Positions 44,850 through 53,835 are shown, counted from the first letter of the stretch. The stretch: 64,000 bases of DNA from Rufibacter sp. DG15C (GCF_001577755.1 NZ_CP010776.1:3410001-3474000), one strand, 5' to 3'. A program made the numbers and translations. The notes: generated by a model not told the origin, from the sequence alone.

Positions 44850-45701
44850 ATGATCCGGTTAGCCATCCAAAAATCCGGTCGCTTGTCAGACGACTCCCTC
44901 AAGTTGATTCGTGAGTGCGGCATTTCCTTCATCAGTACCACCTCCAAACTTAAAACCGAAGCCACCAATTTCCCCCTTGAAATTCTATACCTGCGCGATG
45001 ATGACATACCGGGCTATGTAGCGGACGGCGTGGCCGACATTGGCATTGTGGGCCAGAATGTATTGGTGGAAGAAGGCTTGCAGCAATTGACTGTAAAGGC
45101 CTTGGGCTTTAGTAAATGCCGCCTATCTCTGGCCGTGTCTAAAGGCGATGTGTATGACGATGTCACTACATTGGCTGGTAAAAGCATTGCCACGTCCTAC
45201 CCCAACTTACTAAAGGAGTTTTTAACGTCTAAAGGCGTGGAGGCTGACATTCATACCATTTCTGGATCGGTGGAGATTGCCCCCAGCATCGGCCTGGCAG
45301 ATGCGGTTTGTGACATTGTCTCCTCTGGCTCAACCCTCATTAGCAATGGTCTGCGCGAGGTAGAAACAGTCTTCAAGTCTGAGGCGGTCTTGATTGCCAA
45401 CCAGAACTTAAATGAGCAGAAAAGCCGCCTGTTGCAGCAACTGTTATTTAGGATGGAAGCAGTTCAGAAGGCTCAGAAATCTAAATACGTAGTCTTGAAC
45501 GCTCCCAACTCAGCCATTACCCAAATCAAGACCTTGCTGCCCGGCATTAAATCGCCTACCATCATTCCCCTAGCGGAGGAAGGCTGGAGTTCTCTGCACT
45601 CGGTGGTAAATGAGGACGATTTCTGGGACATCATTCAGAAACTGAAAGAGGCCGGCGCCGAGGGCATTCTGGTGGTTCCCATTGAAAAGATGATTGGCTA
45701 A
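44850..45701 (+). CDS. hisG: ATP phosphoribosyltransferase, long form
   Basis: 283 aa. First step of histidine synthesis: ATP plus PRPP to phosphoribosyl-ATP. It is the long form with its own C-terminal regulatory domain (about 210-283: VVLNAPNSAITQIKTLLPGI to the end EGILVVPIEKMIG), so no HisZ is needed and histidine feedback is expected. The catalytic part has DVADIGIVGQNVLVEE-type residues (VADGVADIGIVGQNV) and the PRPP-binding SGSVEIAPSIGLADAVCDIV. Ends one base before hisD. Confidence 0.96.
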   Translation: MIRLAIQKSGRLSDDSLKLIRECGISFISTTSKLKTEATNFPLEILYLRDDDIPGYVADGVADIGIVGQNVLVEEGLQQLTVKALGFSKCRLSLAVSKGDVYDDVTTLAGKSIATSYPNLLKEFLTSKGVEADIHTISGSVEIAPSIGLADAVCDIVSSGSTLISNGLREVETVFKSEAVLIANQNLNEQKSRLLQQLLFRMEAVQKAQKSKYVVLNAPNSAITQIKTLLPGIKSPTIIPLAEEGWSSLHSVVNEDDFWDIIQKLKEAGAEGILVVPIEKMIG

Positions 45702-45702
45702 G

Positions 45703-46983
45703 ATGAAGACGTATCTATATCCAGCCCTAACAGAATGGGCAAGATTGATGCAACGGCCGGTCCAGCGATTGGATCAATTGCGGACCGGCGTGCAGGAAAC
45801 CTTTGACTTAGTTAAGGAAAAAGGAGACGCAGCCTTGATAGAACTGGCTGCCAAGTTTGACAAATCTGACTTGCAATCTGTTTGGGTCTCAGAAGAAGAA
45901 ATTACCGAAGCGCTGCCCCAGGTTACTCAGGAATTGAAAGACGCTATTGAAGTGGCGTATGCCAATATCAGCAAGTTCCATGAATCCCAACACGAGCCAG
46001 TACAACAGATAGAAACCATGCCGGGCGTGACCTGCTGGCGTAAGTCGGTGGGCATTCAAAAAGTTGGTTTATACATTCCAGGTGGCACGGCGCCTTTGTT
46101 CTCTACCTTGTTGATGTTGGGAATCCCGGCGCAGCTTGCCGGTTGTAAAGAAATCATTTTGGCTACGCCGCCCAGCGCAGATGGCTCCATCAACGCAACT
46201 ATTCTGTACACGGCCCACCGTTTAGGCATCAAGCGCATTCTAAAAGCAGGAGGGGCCCAGGCCATTGCGGCTCTGGCCTTCGGGACGGAGACGGTGCCAG
46301 CCGTGGACAAGATCTTCGGACCGGGTAACCAATACGTGACGGCCGCCAAGCAAATGGTAACCCAGCTAGGCGTAGCCATTGACATGCCCGCTGGCCCTTC
46401 AGAGGTGTTGGTGATAGCAGATGACTCCGCTGACGCAGACTTCGTGGCCGCTGACCTTTTATCTCAGGCAGAACACGGCCCAGACTCTCAAGTCGTTTTT
46501 GTCACGAATTCTGAAAAACAGCTCAAAAACGTGCAAGAAGCCATGCAAAGACAAGTAGCGGTATTACCCCGGCAGACCGTAGCCCAGCAGGCACTGGACA
46601 ACAGCATAGGAGTGGTGCTTTCTTCACTAGAGGAGGCTTTAGACTTCTCTAATCTTTATGCTCCTGAGCACTTGATTCTGTCCGTAGACAAACCAGAAAA
46701 AATGGCCGCGCAGGTGACGCAAGCTGGATCGGTGTTTATGGGACACTTTAGCCCGGAGAGCGTAGGAGATTATGCTTCAGGGACTAATCACACATTGCCC
46801 ACCAACGGATATGCCCGAAACTATAGCGGTGTTTCTCTGGATAGCTTCGTGAAGAAAATCACGTTCCAGCAACTGACCAAAGAAGGATTACAGCGCATTG
46901 GCCCCGCCGTAGAAACCATGGCCGACGCCGAAGGCCTGCACGCGCACAAAAACGCGGTCACCATTCGCTTAGCGAAGATTTAA
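45703..46983 (+). CDS. hisD: Histidinol dehydrogenase
   Basis: 426 aa from ATG at 45703. It oxidises histidinol to histidine in the last two steps, with NAD and zinc. Motifs include [64 protein letters not shown] and the zinc and catalytic region YAPEHLIL. Length is normal. A 38-bp stretch at 46494-46531 matches the palindromic repeat family in about 30 of 38 bases yet sits inside a normally sized part of the protein ([14 protein letters not shown]). Confidence 0.97.
   Translation: MKTYLYPALTEWARLMQRPVQRLDQLRTGVQETFDLVKEKGDAALIELAAKFDKSDLQSVWVSEEEITEALPQVTQELKDAIEVAYANISKFHESQHEPVQQIETMPGVTCWRKSVGIQKVGLYIPGGTAPLFSTLLMLGIPAQLAGCKEIILATPPSADGSINATILYTAHRLGIKRILKAGGAQAIAALAFGTETVPAVDKIFGPGNQYVTAAKQMVTQLGVAIDMPAGPSEVLVIADDSADADFVAADLLSQAEHGPDSQVVFVTNSEKQLKNVQEAMQRQVAVLPRQTVAQQALDNSIGVVLSSLEEALDFSNLYAPEHLILSVDKPEKMAAQVTQAGSVFMGHFSPESVGDYASGTNHTLPTNGYARNYSGVSLDSFVKKITFQQLTKEGLQRIGPAVETMADAEGLHAHKNAVTIRLAKI
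46494..46531. repeat. Palindromic repeat-like sequence inside hisD
   Basis: CGTTTTTGTC and CTCAAAAACG ends exactly 38 bases apart with TTCTGAAAAACAG in the middle, about 30 of 38 consensus positions by hand count. The reading frame and the apparent length of the protein are unaffected. Confidence 0.6.
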
Positions 46984-47028
46984 AAAATTTGCAGGGAATA
47001 GCATATTACTCAATTAGCACATTAACCA

Positions 47029-48090
47029 ATGTTTTCAATAGAGAAGATTATCCGTCCGCACTTATTGGGGCTCAAGCCGTACTCTTCGGCAAGGGACGAG
47101 TTTGAGGGCGAGGCCAGCGTCTACCTGGACGCAAACGAGAATAACCTGGGCAGCCTGGCCGGTGGCGTAGACTACAACCGCTACCCAGACCCCTACCAAA
47201 AAGCCATCAAAGAGAAACTGGCCAAATTGAAAGGTGTAAGGCCAGAGCAGATTTTCATTGGCAACGGCTCTGACGAGGCTATTGATTTACTGGTGCGCCT
47301 GGTATGCGAGCCCGGTCAGGACGAGGTCCTACTGCTTCCGCCAACGTACGGCATGTATGAGGTAAGCGCCAACATCCACAACATAGGAATCCAGCGCGTG
47401 GCTTTGGATGAGCGTTTTCAGCCTGATTTCCAGAAAATAGGCCAAAAACAGACGGAGCGCACCAAAATCCTTTTCCTCTGCTCGCCTAATAATCCCACCG
47501 GGAATATTCTGGACCCGGCCACCGTAGAGCAGCTTATTACCTCTTTCAACGGGTTGGTAGTAGTGGATGAGGCCTATATTGATTTCACCGAGCAGCCCAG
47601 CTGGAGCACCCGCTTAGACGAGTTTCCCAATCTGGTGGTGTTGCAGACACTTTCCAAAGCCTGGGGCATGGCCGGGTTGCGCCTGGGCATGGCCTTTGCC
47701 TCGCCGGACATCATCAGCTTCCTCAACAAAATCAAGCCGCCGTACAACGTCAATGTAGTGACACAGGAGTTGGTCAGCGATGCCTTGGACAAAACCGCCC
47801 AGTTAAATGACATGCTGCAAGTGATTGTTGGGGAGCGCGCCCGGGTGATGGAGGCCTTTGACGCCATGGACCTCATTGAAAAGGTGTATCCCTCAGACGC
47901 CAACTTCGTGCTAGTGCAGGTTCCTAATGCGAATCAATTATATGCCTTTCTGTTGGAGCGGGGTGTGGTGGTCAGGAACCGTTCTACCCAGCCCGGCTGT
48001 ACCAATTGCCTCCGAATTACCATTGGCACGCCTGCAGAAAACGACCACTTGTTGGAGTCCTTACACGCTTACAAGGCGCATACAGTCTAA
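47029..48090 (+). CDS. hisC: Histidinol-phosphate aminotransferase
   Basis: 353 aa. It converts imidazole acetol phosphate to histidinol phosphate with PLP. Family motifs: YLDANENNLG near the N-terminus, IGNGSDEAIDLLVR, LCSPNNPTGNIL, VVDEAYIDF, and the PLP lysine in LQTLSKAWGMAGLRLG. The motif RSTQPGCTNCLRITIG closes the protein. Length is normal. A 38-bp stretch at 47413-47450 matches the palindromic repeat family in about 31 of 38 positions and encodes FQPDFQKIGQKQ, where homologues have a segment of the same length. Confidence 0.97.
   Translation: MFSIEKIIRPHLLGLKPYSSARDEFEGEASVYLDANENNLGSLAGGVDYNRYPDPYQKAIKEKLAKLKGVRPEQIFIGNGSDEAIDLLVRLVCEPGQDEVLLLPPTYGMYEVSANIHNIGIQRVALDERFQPDFQKIGQKQTERTKILFLCSPNNPTGNILDPATVEQLITSFNGLVVVDEAYIDFTEQPSWSTRLDEFPNLVVLQTLSKAWGMAGLRLGMAFASPDIISFLNKIKPPYNVNVVTQELVSDALDKTAQLNDMLQVIVGERARVMEAFDAMDLIEKVYPSDANFVLVQVPNANQLYAFLLERGVVVRNRSTQPGCTNCLRITIGTPAENDHLLESLHAYKAHTV
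47413..47450. repeat. Palindromic repeat-like sequence inside hisC
   Basis: CGTTTTCAGCCTG at the left and TAGGCCAAAAACA at the right, with inner ATTTCCAGAAAA, exactly 38 bases; about 31 of 38 consensus positions by hand. It is the best intragenic match and lies wholly in the coding frame. Confidence 0.75.
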
Positions 48091-48097
48091 CCCATAG

Positions 48098-48135
48098 CGT
48101 TTTTGGCCTCATATTCAGAAATCAGGCCAAAAACG
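48098..48135. repeat. 38-bp palindromic repeat, copy 14
   Basis: CGTTTTTGGCCTC and CAGGCCAAAAACG half-sites with inner ATATTCAGAAAT. It starts seven bases after hisC, within the his operon, where a terminator would cut off hisBHAFI. Confidence 0.93.
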
Positions 48136-48190
48136 GATTTTCTACATTCTAAGCTGGCCTTGGCCATCGTTGTATAAGTATTCACATGCG

Positions 48191-48206
48191 CCAAGGTTCT
48201 CCTTGG
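48191..48206 (+). promoter_or_regulatory. Small hairpin upstream of hisB
   Basis: CCAAGG TTCT CCTTGG forms a perfect six-pair hairpin 20 bases before the hisB start, with GC next to AGC extending it by context. It could influence translation of hisB or be incidental. Confidence 0.35.
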
Positions 48207-48226
48207 AGCTTGCTACCACCAACCAC

Positions 48227-49321
48227 ATGAAAAAAGTCTTATTCATTGACCGCGACGGGACCATTTTACTGGAGCCGCCCACCGATTACCAGGTAGACTC
48301 CTTCGAGAAATTCTCCTTTTACCCTAAAGTCATCCGTAACCTTTACAAGATTTTCACCGAGCTGGACTATGAGTTCGTGATGGTGACCAACCAAGACGGA
48401 CTCGGCACTGATTCCTACCCGGAAGACATCTTTTGGCCGTACCAGGACAAAATGCTAGAGATTCTGGAAGGCGAGGGCATTTCGTTCGCGCACATCCACA
48501 TTGACCGTAGCTTTGAGCACGAAAACAGCCCCAACCGCAAACCACGGCTGGGCATGATGCAGCAATACCTTTCGGGGGAGTATGACTTGGCCAATTCTTA
48601 TGTGATTGGCGACCGCCTCACCGATGTACAGATGGCGCAAAACCTGGGGGCCAAGAGTATTTTACTGCAAACAGACCAAAACGAGGACGCCACCTTCACC
48701 AGCACCGACTGGGACGATATTTACAATTTCCTACGCCTGCCGGCCCGCAAAGCCACCATCCAGCGCAACACCAATGAGACGCAAATCACCGTTGAGATCA
48801 ACCTGGACGGCGAAGGCAAATCTGAGATGCAAACCGGCTTGGGGTTCTTTGATCACATGCTGGACCAACTGGCCCGCCACTCGGGTGTAGACATGCGCAT
48901 TCAGGTGAAAGGTGATTTGCACATTGACGAACATCACACCATTGAAGACACCGCCCTTGCACTGGGAGAGGCGTTCGCCCAAGCCATTGGGGACAAGCGC
49001 GGCATCAACCGCTATGGCTTCCTGCTACCCATGGATGATGCCTTGGTGCACGCCGCCATTGACTTCTCCGGAAGACCCTGGTTGGTGTGGGACGCCAAAT
49101 TCAGCCGCGAGAAGATTGGCGATATGCCCACCGAGATGTTTATGCACTTCTTCAAGTCGTTCTCAGACACGTCCAAGTCCAACCTAAACATCAAAGCCGA
49201 GGGCGAGAACGAGCACCACAAGATAGAAGCCATCTACAAGGCTGTGGCCAAAGCCATGAAAATGGCCCTGGTGCGCGACGTGAACAAAATGGAAATCCCC
49301 AGCACCAAAGGCATTCTATAA
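48227..49321 (+). CDS. hisB: Bifunctional histidinol-phosphatase / imidazoleglycerol-phosphate dehydratase
   Basis: 364 aa from ATG at 48227. The N-terminal part (about 1-165) is a HAD phosphatase with nucleophile loop [18 protein letters not shown] and the motif [17 protein letters not shown]. The C-terminal part (about 175-364) is the dehydratase: [16 protein letters not shown], the manganese-binding [14 protein letters not shown], and [18 protein letters not shown]. Both ends of the pathway are in one chain, as in enterobacteria and many Bacteroidota. It ends directly at the hisH start with no gap, so the two are translationally coupled. Confidence 0.97.
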   Translation: MKKVLFIDRDGTILLEPPTDYQVDSFEKFSFYPKVIRNLYKIFTELDYEFVMVTNQDGLGTDSYPEDIFWPYQDKMLEILEGEGISFAHIHIDRSFEHENSPNRKPRLGMMQQYLSGEYDLANSYVIGDRLTDVQMAQNLGAKSILLQTDQNEDATFTSTDWDDIYNFLRLPARKATIQRNTNETQITVEINLDGEGKSEMQTGLGFFDHMLDQLARHSGVDMRIQVKGDLHIDEHHTIEDTALALGEAFAQAIGDKRGINRYGFLLPMDDALVHAAIDFSGRPWLVWDAKFSREKIGDMPTEMFMHFFKSFSDTSKSNLNIKAEGENEHHKIEAIYKAVAKAMKMALVRDVNKMEIPSTKGIL

Positions 49322-49903
49322 ATGAAAACGGTCATTGTTGATTATAAAGCTGGCAACGTGCAGAGCGTGTTATTCGCGCTGGAGCGGCTGGGCGTGAACG
49401 CCACCGTTTCCTGTGAGGCAGAGGAAATTCAAAGTGCGGACAAGGTGATTTTCCCGGGCGTGGGCGAGGCATCCTCGGCTATGCGCGCGCTTAAAGCCCA
49501 TAACCTGGACAAGCTTCTGCCTACCTTGACCCAGCCGTTTCTGGGTGTTTGCCTGGGCATGCAGTTGCTTTGCCAGCACTCAGAAGAAGGTGACACAGAA
49601 ATGCTGGGCATCATTCCGGTTCCCGTGAAGCGCTTTGAGATTGACTTGAAAGTGCCGCACATGGGCTGGAACAACCTGCATCATTTACAATGCGAATTAT
49701 TCGCTGGCATACAGGAAGATGAGTATGCGTACTTCGTGCACAGCTTTTATGCGCCTGTTACTGAATTCACCATCGCTCAGAGCTCGTATCCAGAACCGTT
49801 TAGTGCCGCCTTGCAGTACAAAAACTTCTACGCAGTCCAGTTCCACACCGAGAAAAGCGGAGCCCCGGGCGCGCAGATTCTCCAGAACTTTTTAAACCTC
49901 TAA
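49322..49903 (+). CDS. hisH: Imidazole glycerol phosphate synthase, glutaminase subunit
   Basis: 193 aa. It hydrolyses glutamine and passes ammonia to HisF. The catalytic cysteine is in FLGVCLGMQLLCQHSEEGD, and the His-Glu pair in VQFHTEKSG near the C-terminus. The N-terminus VIVDYKAGNVQSVLFALERLG is typical. It starts at the base after the hisB stop codon and ends three bases before hisA. Confidence 0.96.
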   Translation: MKTVIVDYKAGNVQSVLFALERLGVNATVSCEAEEIQSADKVIFPGVGEASSAMRALKAHNLDKLLPTLTQPFLGVCLGMQLLCQHSEEGDTEMLGIIPVPVKRFEIDLKVPHMGWNNLHHLQCELFAGIQEDEYAYFVHSFYAPVTEFTIAQSSYPEPFSAALQYKNFYAVQFHTEKSGAPGAQILQNFLNL

Positions 49904-49906
49904 GCC

Positions 49907-50626
49907 ATGGAAATCATCCCGGCCATTGACTTGATTGGCGGCCAGTGCGTCCGCCTCACCGAAGGCGACTTTGCCCAACAGACCACCTACCACTCCGACC
50001 CTGTAGAAGTAGCCAAACAATTTGAAGGCCTTGGCTTAAAGAGGCTGCACTTGGTGGACTTGGACGGTGCCCGCGCCAAGCAACCGGTCAATCTGCCCAT
50101 TCTGGCGCGCATTGCCCGTGAAACCAAACTACACATTGACTACGGCGGAGGGCTGCAAAGCTTGGAGGCGGTGCAACAAGCTTTTGACGCTGGGGCCAAA
50201 CAGATCACTGCCGGCAGCATTGCCGTGCGCGAGCCTAAGACGGTGCAGAAATGGCTGAAGGAATTTGGGGCAGACCGCATCATTGTGGGCGCCGACTTTA
50301 AAGACAACCGCATCGCGATCAATGCCTGGGCTGAGCAGAGTGATTTGACCTTGGAGGCGTTTTTGGCCTCTTTTTCAGAAAAGGGCGCAAAAACGTTCAT
50401 CTGCACAGATGTAAGTAAGGATGGCAAACTGCAAGGTTCGTCTATAGACATCTACCAAAAGTTGATTGCGCAGTTCCCGACGTTGCAGTTCATTGCCAGC
50501 GGCGGGGTGACTACCATTGAGGAAGTCCGGGAGCTGCGGGCGGCGGGATTGCATGGCGCTATCATTGGCAAGGCCATCTATGAAGGGACCATCACCCTGG
50601 AGGATTTAGCCAAAGAAGTGGTTTAG
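49907..50626 (+). CDS. hisA: ProFAR isomerase (phosphoribosylformimino-AICAR ribotide isomerase)
   Basis: 239 aa, TIM barrel. Isomerises ProFAR to PRFAR. It has the first catalytic Asp in IPAIDLIGGQCVRL, the phosphate-binding IDYGGGLQSLEAVQ, and the second catalytic Asp in ICTDVSKDGKLQGSSIDIY. The C-terminal IASGGVTTIEEVRELRAAG completes the barrel. A 38-bp stretch at 50358-50395 matches the palindromic repeat family in about 30 of 38 positions and encodes AFLASFSEKGAKTFI, where family members have a segment of equal length. Confidence 0.97.
   Translation: MEIIPAIDLIGGQCVRLTEGDFAQQTTYHSDPVEVAKQFEGLGLKRLHLVDLDGARAKQPVNLPILARIARETKLHIDYGGGLQSLEAVQQAFDAGAKQITAGSIAVREPKTVQKWLKEFGADRIIVGADFKDNRIAINAWAEQSDLTLEAFLASFSEKGAKTFICTDVSKDGKLQGSSIDIYQKLIAQFPTLQFIASGGVTTIEEVRELRAAGLHGAIIGKAIYEGTITLEDLAKEVV
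50358..50395. repeat. Palindromic repeat-like sequence inside hisA
   Basis: CGTTTTTGGCCTC at the left and GGGCGCAAAAACG at the right, exactly 38 bases, about 30 of 38 consensus positions by hand. In frame, with no visible disturbance of the protein. Confidence 0.7.
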
Positions 50627-50714
50627 GTAATTAATAATTAAAGACCTCAAGGTGCGGCTGAATAGGATACTCTAGTCTTGTGTCTTATAACTTGTATCTT
50701 GAACCTGAAAAAAT

Positions 50715-51467
50715 ATGTTAACCAAACGAATTATTCCCTGCCTGGACATTAAAAACGGCCGCACCGTGAAAGGTGTGCGCTTTGAGGACATCAGGGATGC
50801 GGGTGACCCGGTGGAATTGGCCGCGCTGTACGCCAAGCAGGGCGCCGATGAATTGGTGTTTCTGGACATCACGGCCACCAATGAGAAACGGAAAACCCTT
50901 AGAGAACTAGTGAGGGAAGTAGCCCGGCACATAGACATCCCGTTTACCGTGGGCGGCGGCATCAGTGCCGTAGAAGACGTGGAGCTGCTCTTGCAAAACG
51001 GCGCTGATAAAGTTTCCGTGAATTCCTCAGCTCTGCACCGGCCTGAGCTCATCACCGAATTGGCCAACCGGTTTGGCAGCCAGTGCGTGACGGTGGCTAT
51101 TGACACCAAAAACACGCCCGAAGGCTGGAAGGTCTTCAGTAAGGCAGGCACCGTTGATACGGGTTTGCTTGCGGTAGACTGGGCCAGAGAAGTGGTGGAG
51201 CGCGGCGCCGGCGAAATCCTGCTCACCTCCATGAGCAACGACGGCACCAAAGGCGGCTTTGCGCTGAACATTACCGGAGAGATTTCCAGGAACGTGCTGG
51301 TGCCGGTGATTGCCTCTGGCGGCGCAGGAAACATGCAGCATTTTTTGGACGTCTTTGAAGCCGGGGCAGACGCGGCGTTGGCCGCCAGTATCTTCCACTT
51401 CCAGGAAGTTCCGCTGCCTGAGTTGAAGCAGTTTTTAAAGCAGCATCATCTTGACATCCGGCTCTAA
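50715..51467 (+). CDS. hisF: Imidazole glycerol phosphate synthase, cyclase subunit
   Basis: 250 aa. It forms the imidazole ring from PRFAR and ammonia delivered by HisH. Motifs: [19 protein letters not shown] (catalytic Asp), [69 protein letters not shown] (second catalytic Asp) and [19 protein letters not shown]. Length is normal. It is 88 bases after hisA; no promoter was found in this gap, so it is probably in the same transcript. Confidence 0.97.
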   Translation: MLTKRIIPCLDIKNGRTVKGVRFEDIRDAGDPVELAALYAKQGADELVFLDITATNEKRKTLRELVREVARHIDIPFTVGGGISAVEDVELLLQNGADKVSVNSSALHRPELITELANRFGSQCVTVAIDTKNTPEGWKVFSKAGTVDTGLLAVDWAREVVERGAGEILLTSMSNDGTKGGFALNITGEISRNVLVPVIASGGAGNMQHFLDVFEAGADAALAASIFHFQEVPLPELKQFLKQHHLDIRL

Positions 51468-51507
51468 ATGGCATTATCACTGCTTGCTGGCTGTAAATCA
51501 ATCATAT

Positions 51508-51545
51508 CGTTTTTGGCCTAATTTGGATAAAACAGGCCAAAAACG
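51508..51545. repeat. 38-bp palindromic repeat, copy 15
   Basis: CGTTTTTGGCCTA and CAGGCCAAAAACG half-sites with a diverged middle (ATTTGGATAAAA). It lies between hisF and hisIE, inside the operon. Confidence 0.93.
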
Positions 51546-51579
51546 CAATTTCATATCCATTCAGAATTAGGCGAATTAC

Positions 51580-52230
51580 ATGACCATAGATTTCAAAAAA
51601 GGCGAAGGGCTGGTACCGGCCATCATTCAGAATGCCACTTCGGGGAAAGTGTTGATGCTGGGCTATATGAACCAGGAAGCCTTTGAGCAGACACAGCAGA
51701 CCGGGCTAGTCACGTTTTTTTCCCGTTCTAAAAACCGGCTGTGGACCAAAGGCGAAACCTCTGGCAATACGCTTAAGGTCGTTAAAATGGAACTGGATTG
51801 TGACCAGGACACGCTTTTGGTCTTGGTGAACCCCACCGGACCGGCCTGCCACCGCAACACAGAAACCTGCTTTGACAAAGAGGGAGACGCTTCTTCCTAC
51901 CATTTGCAAAGCTTCCAGAACGGATCACCTACGCACCAGGCCTTGCAGTTCATTGCGCAACTGGAGCAGACTATCAAAGAGCGCAGGCAAACTCCCCTAG
52001 AAGGCTCTTACACCAATTTCCTGTTTGACCGAGGCCTCAACAAAATAGCCCAGAAAGTAGGAGAAGAAGCCGTGGAAGTAGTAATTGATGCCGTGGCCGG
52101 CCAAACCGAGACCATGAAAGGCGAGGCCGCCGATTTGATTTTCCACTTGTTGGTGCTCTTAGAAGCTTCCAATTTATCTCTAGCCGAAGTAGTAGAAGTC
52201 TTAGAAAGCAGACACAAACCCCGCGAATAA
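51580..52230 (+). CDS. hisI: Bifunctional phosphoribosyl-AMP cyclohydrolase / phosphoribosyl-ATP pyrophosphatase
   Basis: 216 aa. The N-terminal HisI domain (about 1-115) has VLMLGYMNQEAF, FFSRSKNRLWTKGETSGN and the zinc-site cysteines in VNPTGPACHRNTETCF. The C-terminal HisE domain (about 120-216) has SYTNFLFDRGLNKIAQKVGE and EEAVEVVIDAVAGQTETMKG with DLIFHLLVLL. The pair catalyses the second and third steps. It is the last gene of the operon, followed by a hairpin and a convergent tetR gene. Confidence 0.96.
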   Translation: MTIDFKKGEGLVPAIIQNATSGKVLMLGYMNQEAFEQTQQTGLVTFFSRSKNRLWTKGETSGNTLKVVKMELDCDQDTLLVLVNPTGPACHRNTETCFDKEGDASSYHLQSFQNGSPTHQALQFIAQLEQTIKERRQTPLEGSYTNFLFDRGLNKIAQKVGEEAVEVVIDAVAGQTETMKGEAADLIFHLLVLLEASNLSLAEVVEVLESRHKPRE

Positions 52231-52262
52231 CAGCTTACTCGTTGAATACTTCCATATAATAA

Positions 52263-52303
52263 TAGCCCCTAGAGATCAGAAACCATCCGACTTTTAGGGG
52301 CTA
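52263..52303. terminator. Hairpin between hisIE and tetR (convergent)
   Basis: TAGCCCCTA at 52263-52271 pairs with TAGGGGCTA at 52295-52303 around a 23-base loop. The 3' arm overlaps the last codon of the tetR gene. Weak U-run; moderate support as a bidirectional terminator. Confidence 0.6.
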
Positions 52304-52894
52304 ATTCGTTTTTAAATGGTTCTTCAATTGCACCACGTATCTGATTAAAACATCCTGCAAAGGATAGTTGGGCTGAATTAGAAACTGTTGTGCTATCCCA
52401 TCCAAAGTGGCTACCAATAAGTTGGCCTCGGCGGAAGGAGAGGTGGAGCCCGCTTCGGCTAGATGATGCGTAAGTGCCTGCAACACCTTTTGATTTTCTG
52501 CATGCAGCTCCTGCTCCATGCTTTTTACCACCTCAGACTGTAGCCTCAGGCTGTAGAACAACTTACAAAAGTTCTTATGCTGGTCCAGGGCTTTAAACGT
52601 GGTTTTAATATGATGCTCCAAATAGGGAAGGCCCGTCAATTTCTCTTGAGAATCAAACGCCTTCACATACTCCCTTCGGCCCCTAAGAATAATTTCCCTG
52701 AGTACCTCGTCTTTACCATTGAAATAATTGTACAGCAAACCAAGGGAGATTCCTGTCTTCTCGGCAATCTGCCTGATGGAAGTACAATCATAGCCTTGTT
52801 CTGAAAATAATTCTGTAGCCGATTCTAATATATTCTGAAGGCTTATCTCTTTCTGTAATACGCGTTTACTCACACTGATTGAACGTTTGTTCAC
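52301..52894 (-). CDS. TetR/AcrR-family transcriptional regulator
   Basis: 197 aa, start GTG (NKRSISVSKRVLQ). The N-terminal helix-turn-helix at about 15-65 is typical: NILESATELFSEQGYDCTSI, then RQIAEKTGISLGLLYNYFNG with the recognition helix, and KDEVLREIILRGRREYV. The C-terminal domain (about 70-197) should bind a small ligand that releases DNA, but is too diverged to name. No efflux pump or enzyme is adjacent, and the operator is not evident. Likely a repressor, inferred from the family. Confidence 0.88.
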   Translation of the reverse strand: MNKRSISVSKRVLQKEISLQNILESATELFSEQGYDCTSIRQIAEKTGISLGLLYNYFNGKDEVLREIILRGRREYVKAFDSQEKLTGLPYLEHHIKTTFKALDQHKNFCKLFYSLRLQSEVVKSMEQELHAENQKVLQALTHHLAEAGSTSPSAEANLLVATLDGIAQQFLIQPNYPLQDVLIRYVVQLKNHLKTN

Positions 52895-52924
52895 CTAAAG
52901 GAAAATGGTTATGCTGTAACGCAA

Positions 52925-52974
52925 AACTCCCGTTTTTGGCCTGTTTCCTGGAAAAGAAGCCAAAAACGGGAGTT
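52925..52974. terminator. Extended palindrome around repeat copy 16
   Basis: Repeat copy 16 is lengthened by AACTCC and GGAGTT flanks to a nearly perfect 50-base inverted repeat. It lies between the LytTR and tetR genes (both minus strand) and may end the LytTR transcript, though no U-run follows. Confidence 0.5.
52931..52968. repeat. 38-bp palindromic repeat, copy 16
   Basis: CGTTTTTGGCCTG and AAGCCAAAAACG half-sites, inner TTTCCTGGAAA. One of two copies with extra complementary flanks. Confidence 0.93.
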
Positions 52975-52991
52975 AAGTTAATTTGCTTGCT

Positions 52992-53702
52992 TTATAGCTT
53001 ATTGATGCGGCCGTAGAATTTGCTTTGGTAAGAACCGCCAATAGGAATGTACTTGTCCTGCATGAATACTGAATCGTCCTCAATCAATTCAATGCGCTTT
53101 AGGTTGATGATGAACGACCTATGGATGCGCATGAACTGGTCTGCCGGCAGTTTCTGGTCAATGGCACTCATGGTGGTGTACACAATGTGCTTCTTAGTGT
53201 CCGTGTTGATGACCACATAGTCCCCACGCGCTTCAATAAAGGCAATGCTCTGCAGGTTCACCTTGATGATCTTGTTGTCTACCTTCACAAACAACTCATC
53301 TGGCTGCACGGCGGCAATGGCATTGGAAGACTCCAACTTCTTGACAGTGTTAATGACCGCCTGGGTGAAGCGCGTAAAATCAACCGGCTTGAGCAGATAG
53401 TCAGAGACTTGCAGCTCAAAGGCCTGAATGGCGAAGTCTTTATGTGAGGTAATTAAAATGGTGTGCGGCTTTTTGGGCAACGTGCGTAACAGCTCCAAGC
53501 CAGACATTTCTGGCATCTCCACGTCCAGAAAAAGGATGTCTACGTCGTCATTGGTGAGGAGCCAGGCCAGGCCTTCTTTGCTGGAGTTAAAACTCTTAAT
53601 CAGTTCCAGGGACGGGGTAGCCTGAATGTGACGTTCCAGAATTAAACGACTGAGGTCGTCATCATCAATAACTATGGCCCGGTAAGTAGTTTCTTTTTTC
53701 AA
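52992..53702 (-). CDS. LytTR-family response regulator
   Basis: 236 aa, start TTG. The receiver domain (about 8-125) has the acidic pocket VIDDDD, the phosphate-accepting Asp-60 in ILFLDVEMPEMSG, the Thr/Ser of LITSHKDF, and Lys of LLKPVDF. The LytTR DNA-binding domain (about 140-236) includes LFVKVDNKIIKVNLQSIAFI, IEARGDYVVINTD, FMRIHRSFIINLKRIELI. Bacteroidota LytTR regulators usually pair with a LytS-type kinase, but none is adjacent. A TATATTTG -7 element lies at 53828-53835. Divergent from the amide-ligase cluster, so it could control it; this is inference. Confidence 0.92.
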   Translation of the reverse strand: MKKETTYRAIVIDDDDLSRLILERHIQATPSLELIKSFNSSKEGLAWLLTNDDVDILFLDVEMPEMSGLELLRTLPKKPHTILITSHKDFAIQAFELQVSDYLLKPVDFTRFTQAVINTVKKLESSNAIAAVQPDELFVKVDNKIIKVNLQSIAFIEARGDYVVINTDTKKHIVYTTMSAIDQKLPADQFMRIHRSFIINLKRIELIEDDSVFMQDKYIPIGGSYQSKFYGRINKL

Positions 53703-53827
53703 GATGTCAGGCGTTGGTGAATCAGAGAATGCCTATGGGCATTTGGTCTCAAGCACTTTTAAATACCACCAAGAGAGCAAATGGTTTTTATCTGGTTAAA
53801 CAAATTGGACAAAGCTCCCTTGTCTCT

Positions 53828-53835
53828 CAAATATA
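53828..53835 (-). promoter_or_regulatory. Possible -7 element for the LytTR gene
   Basis: On the minus strand the bases read TATATTTG, a full match to TANNTTTG, about 125 bases before the LytTR start. No TTTG is at the right distance. The 267-base divergent space otherwise shows nothing I can name. Confidence 0.4.
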
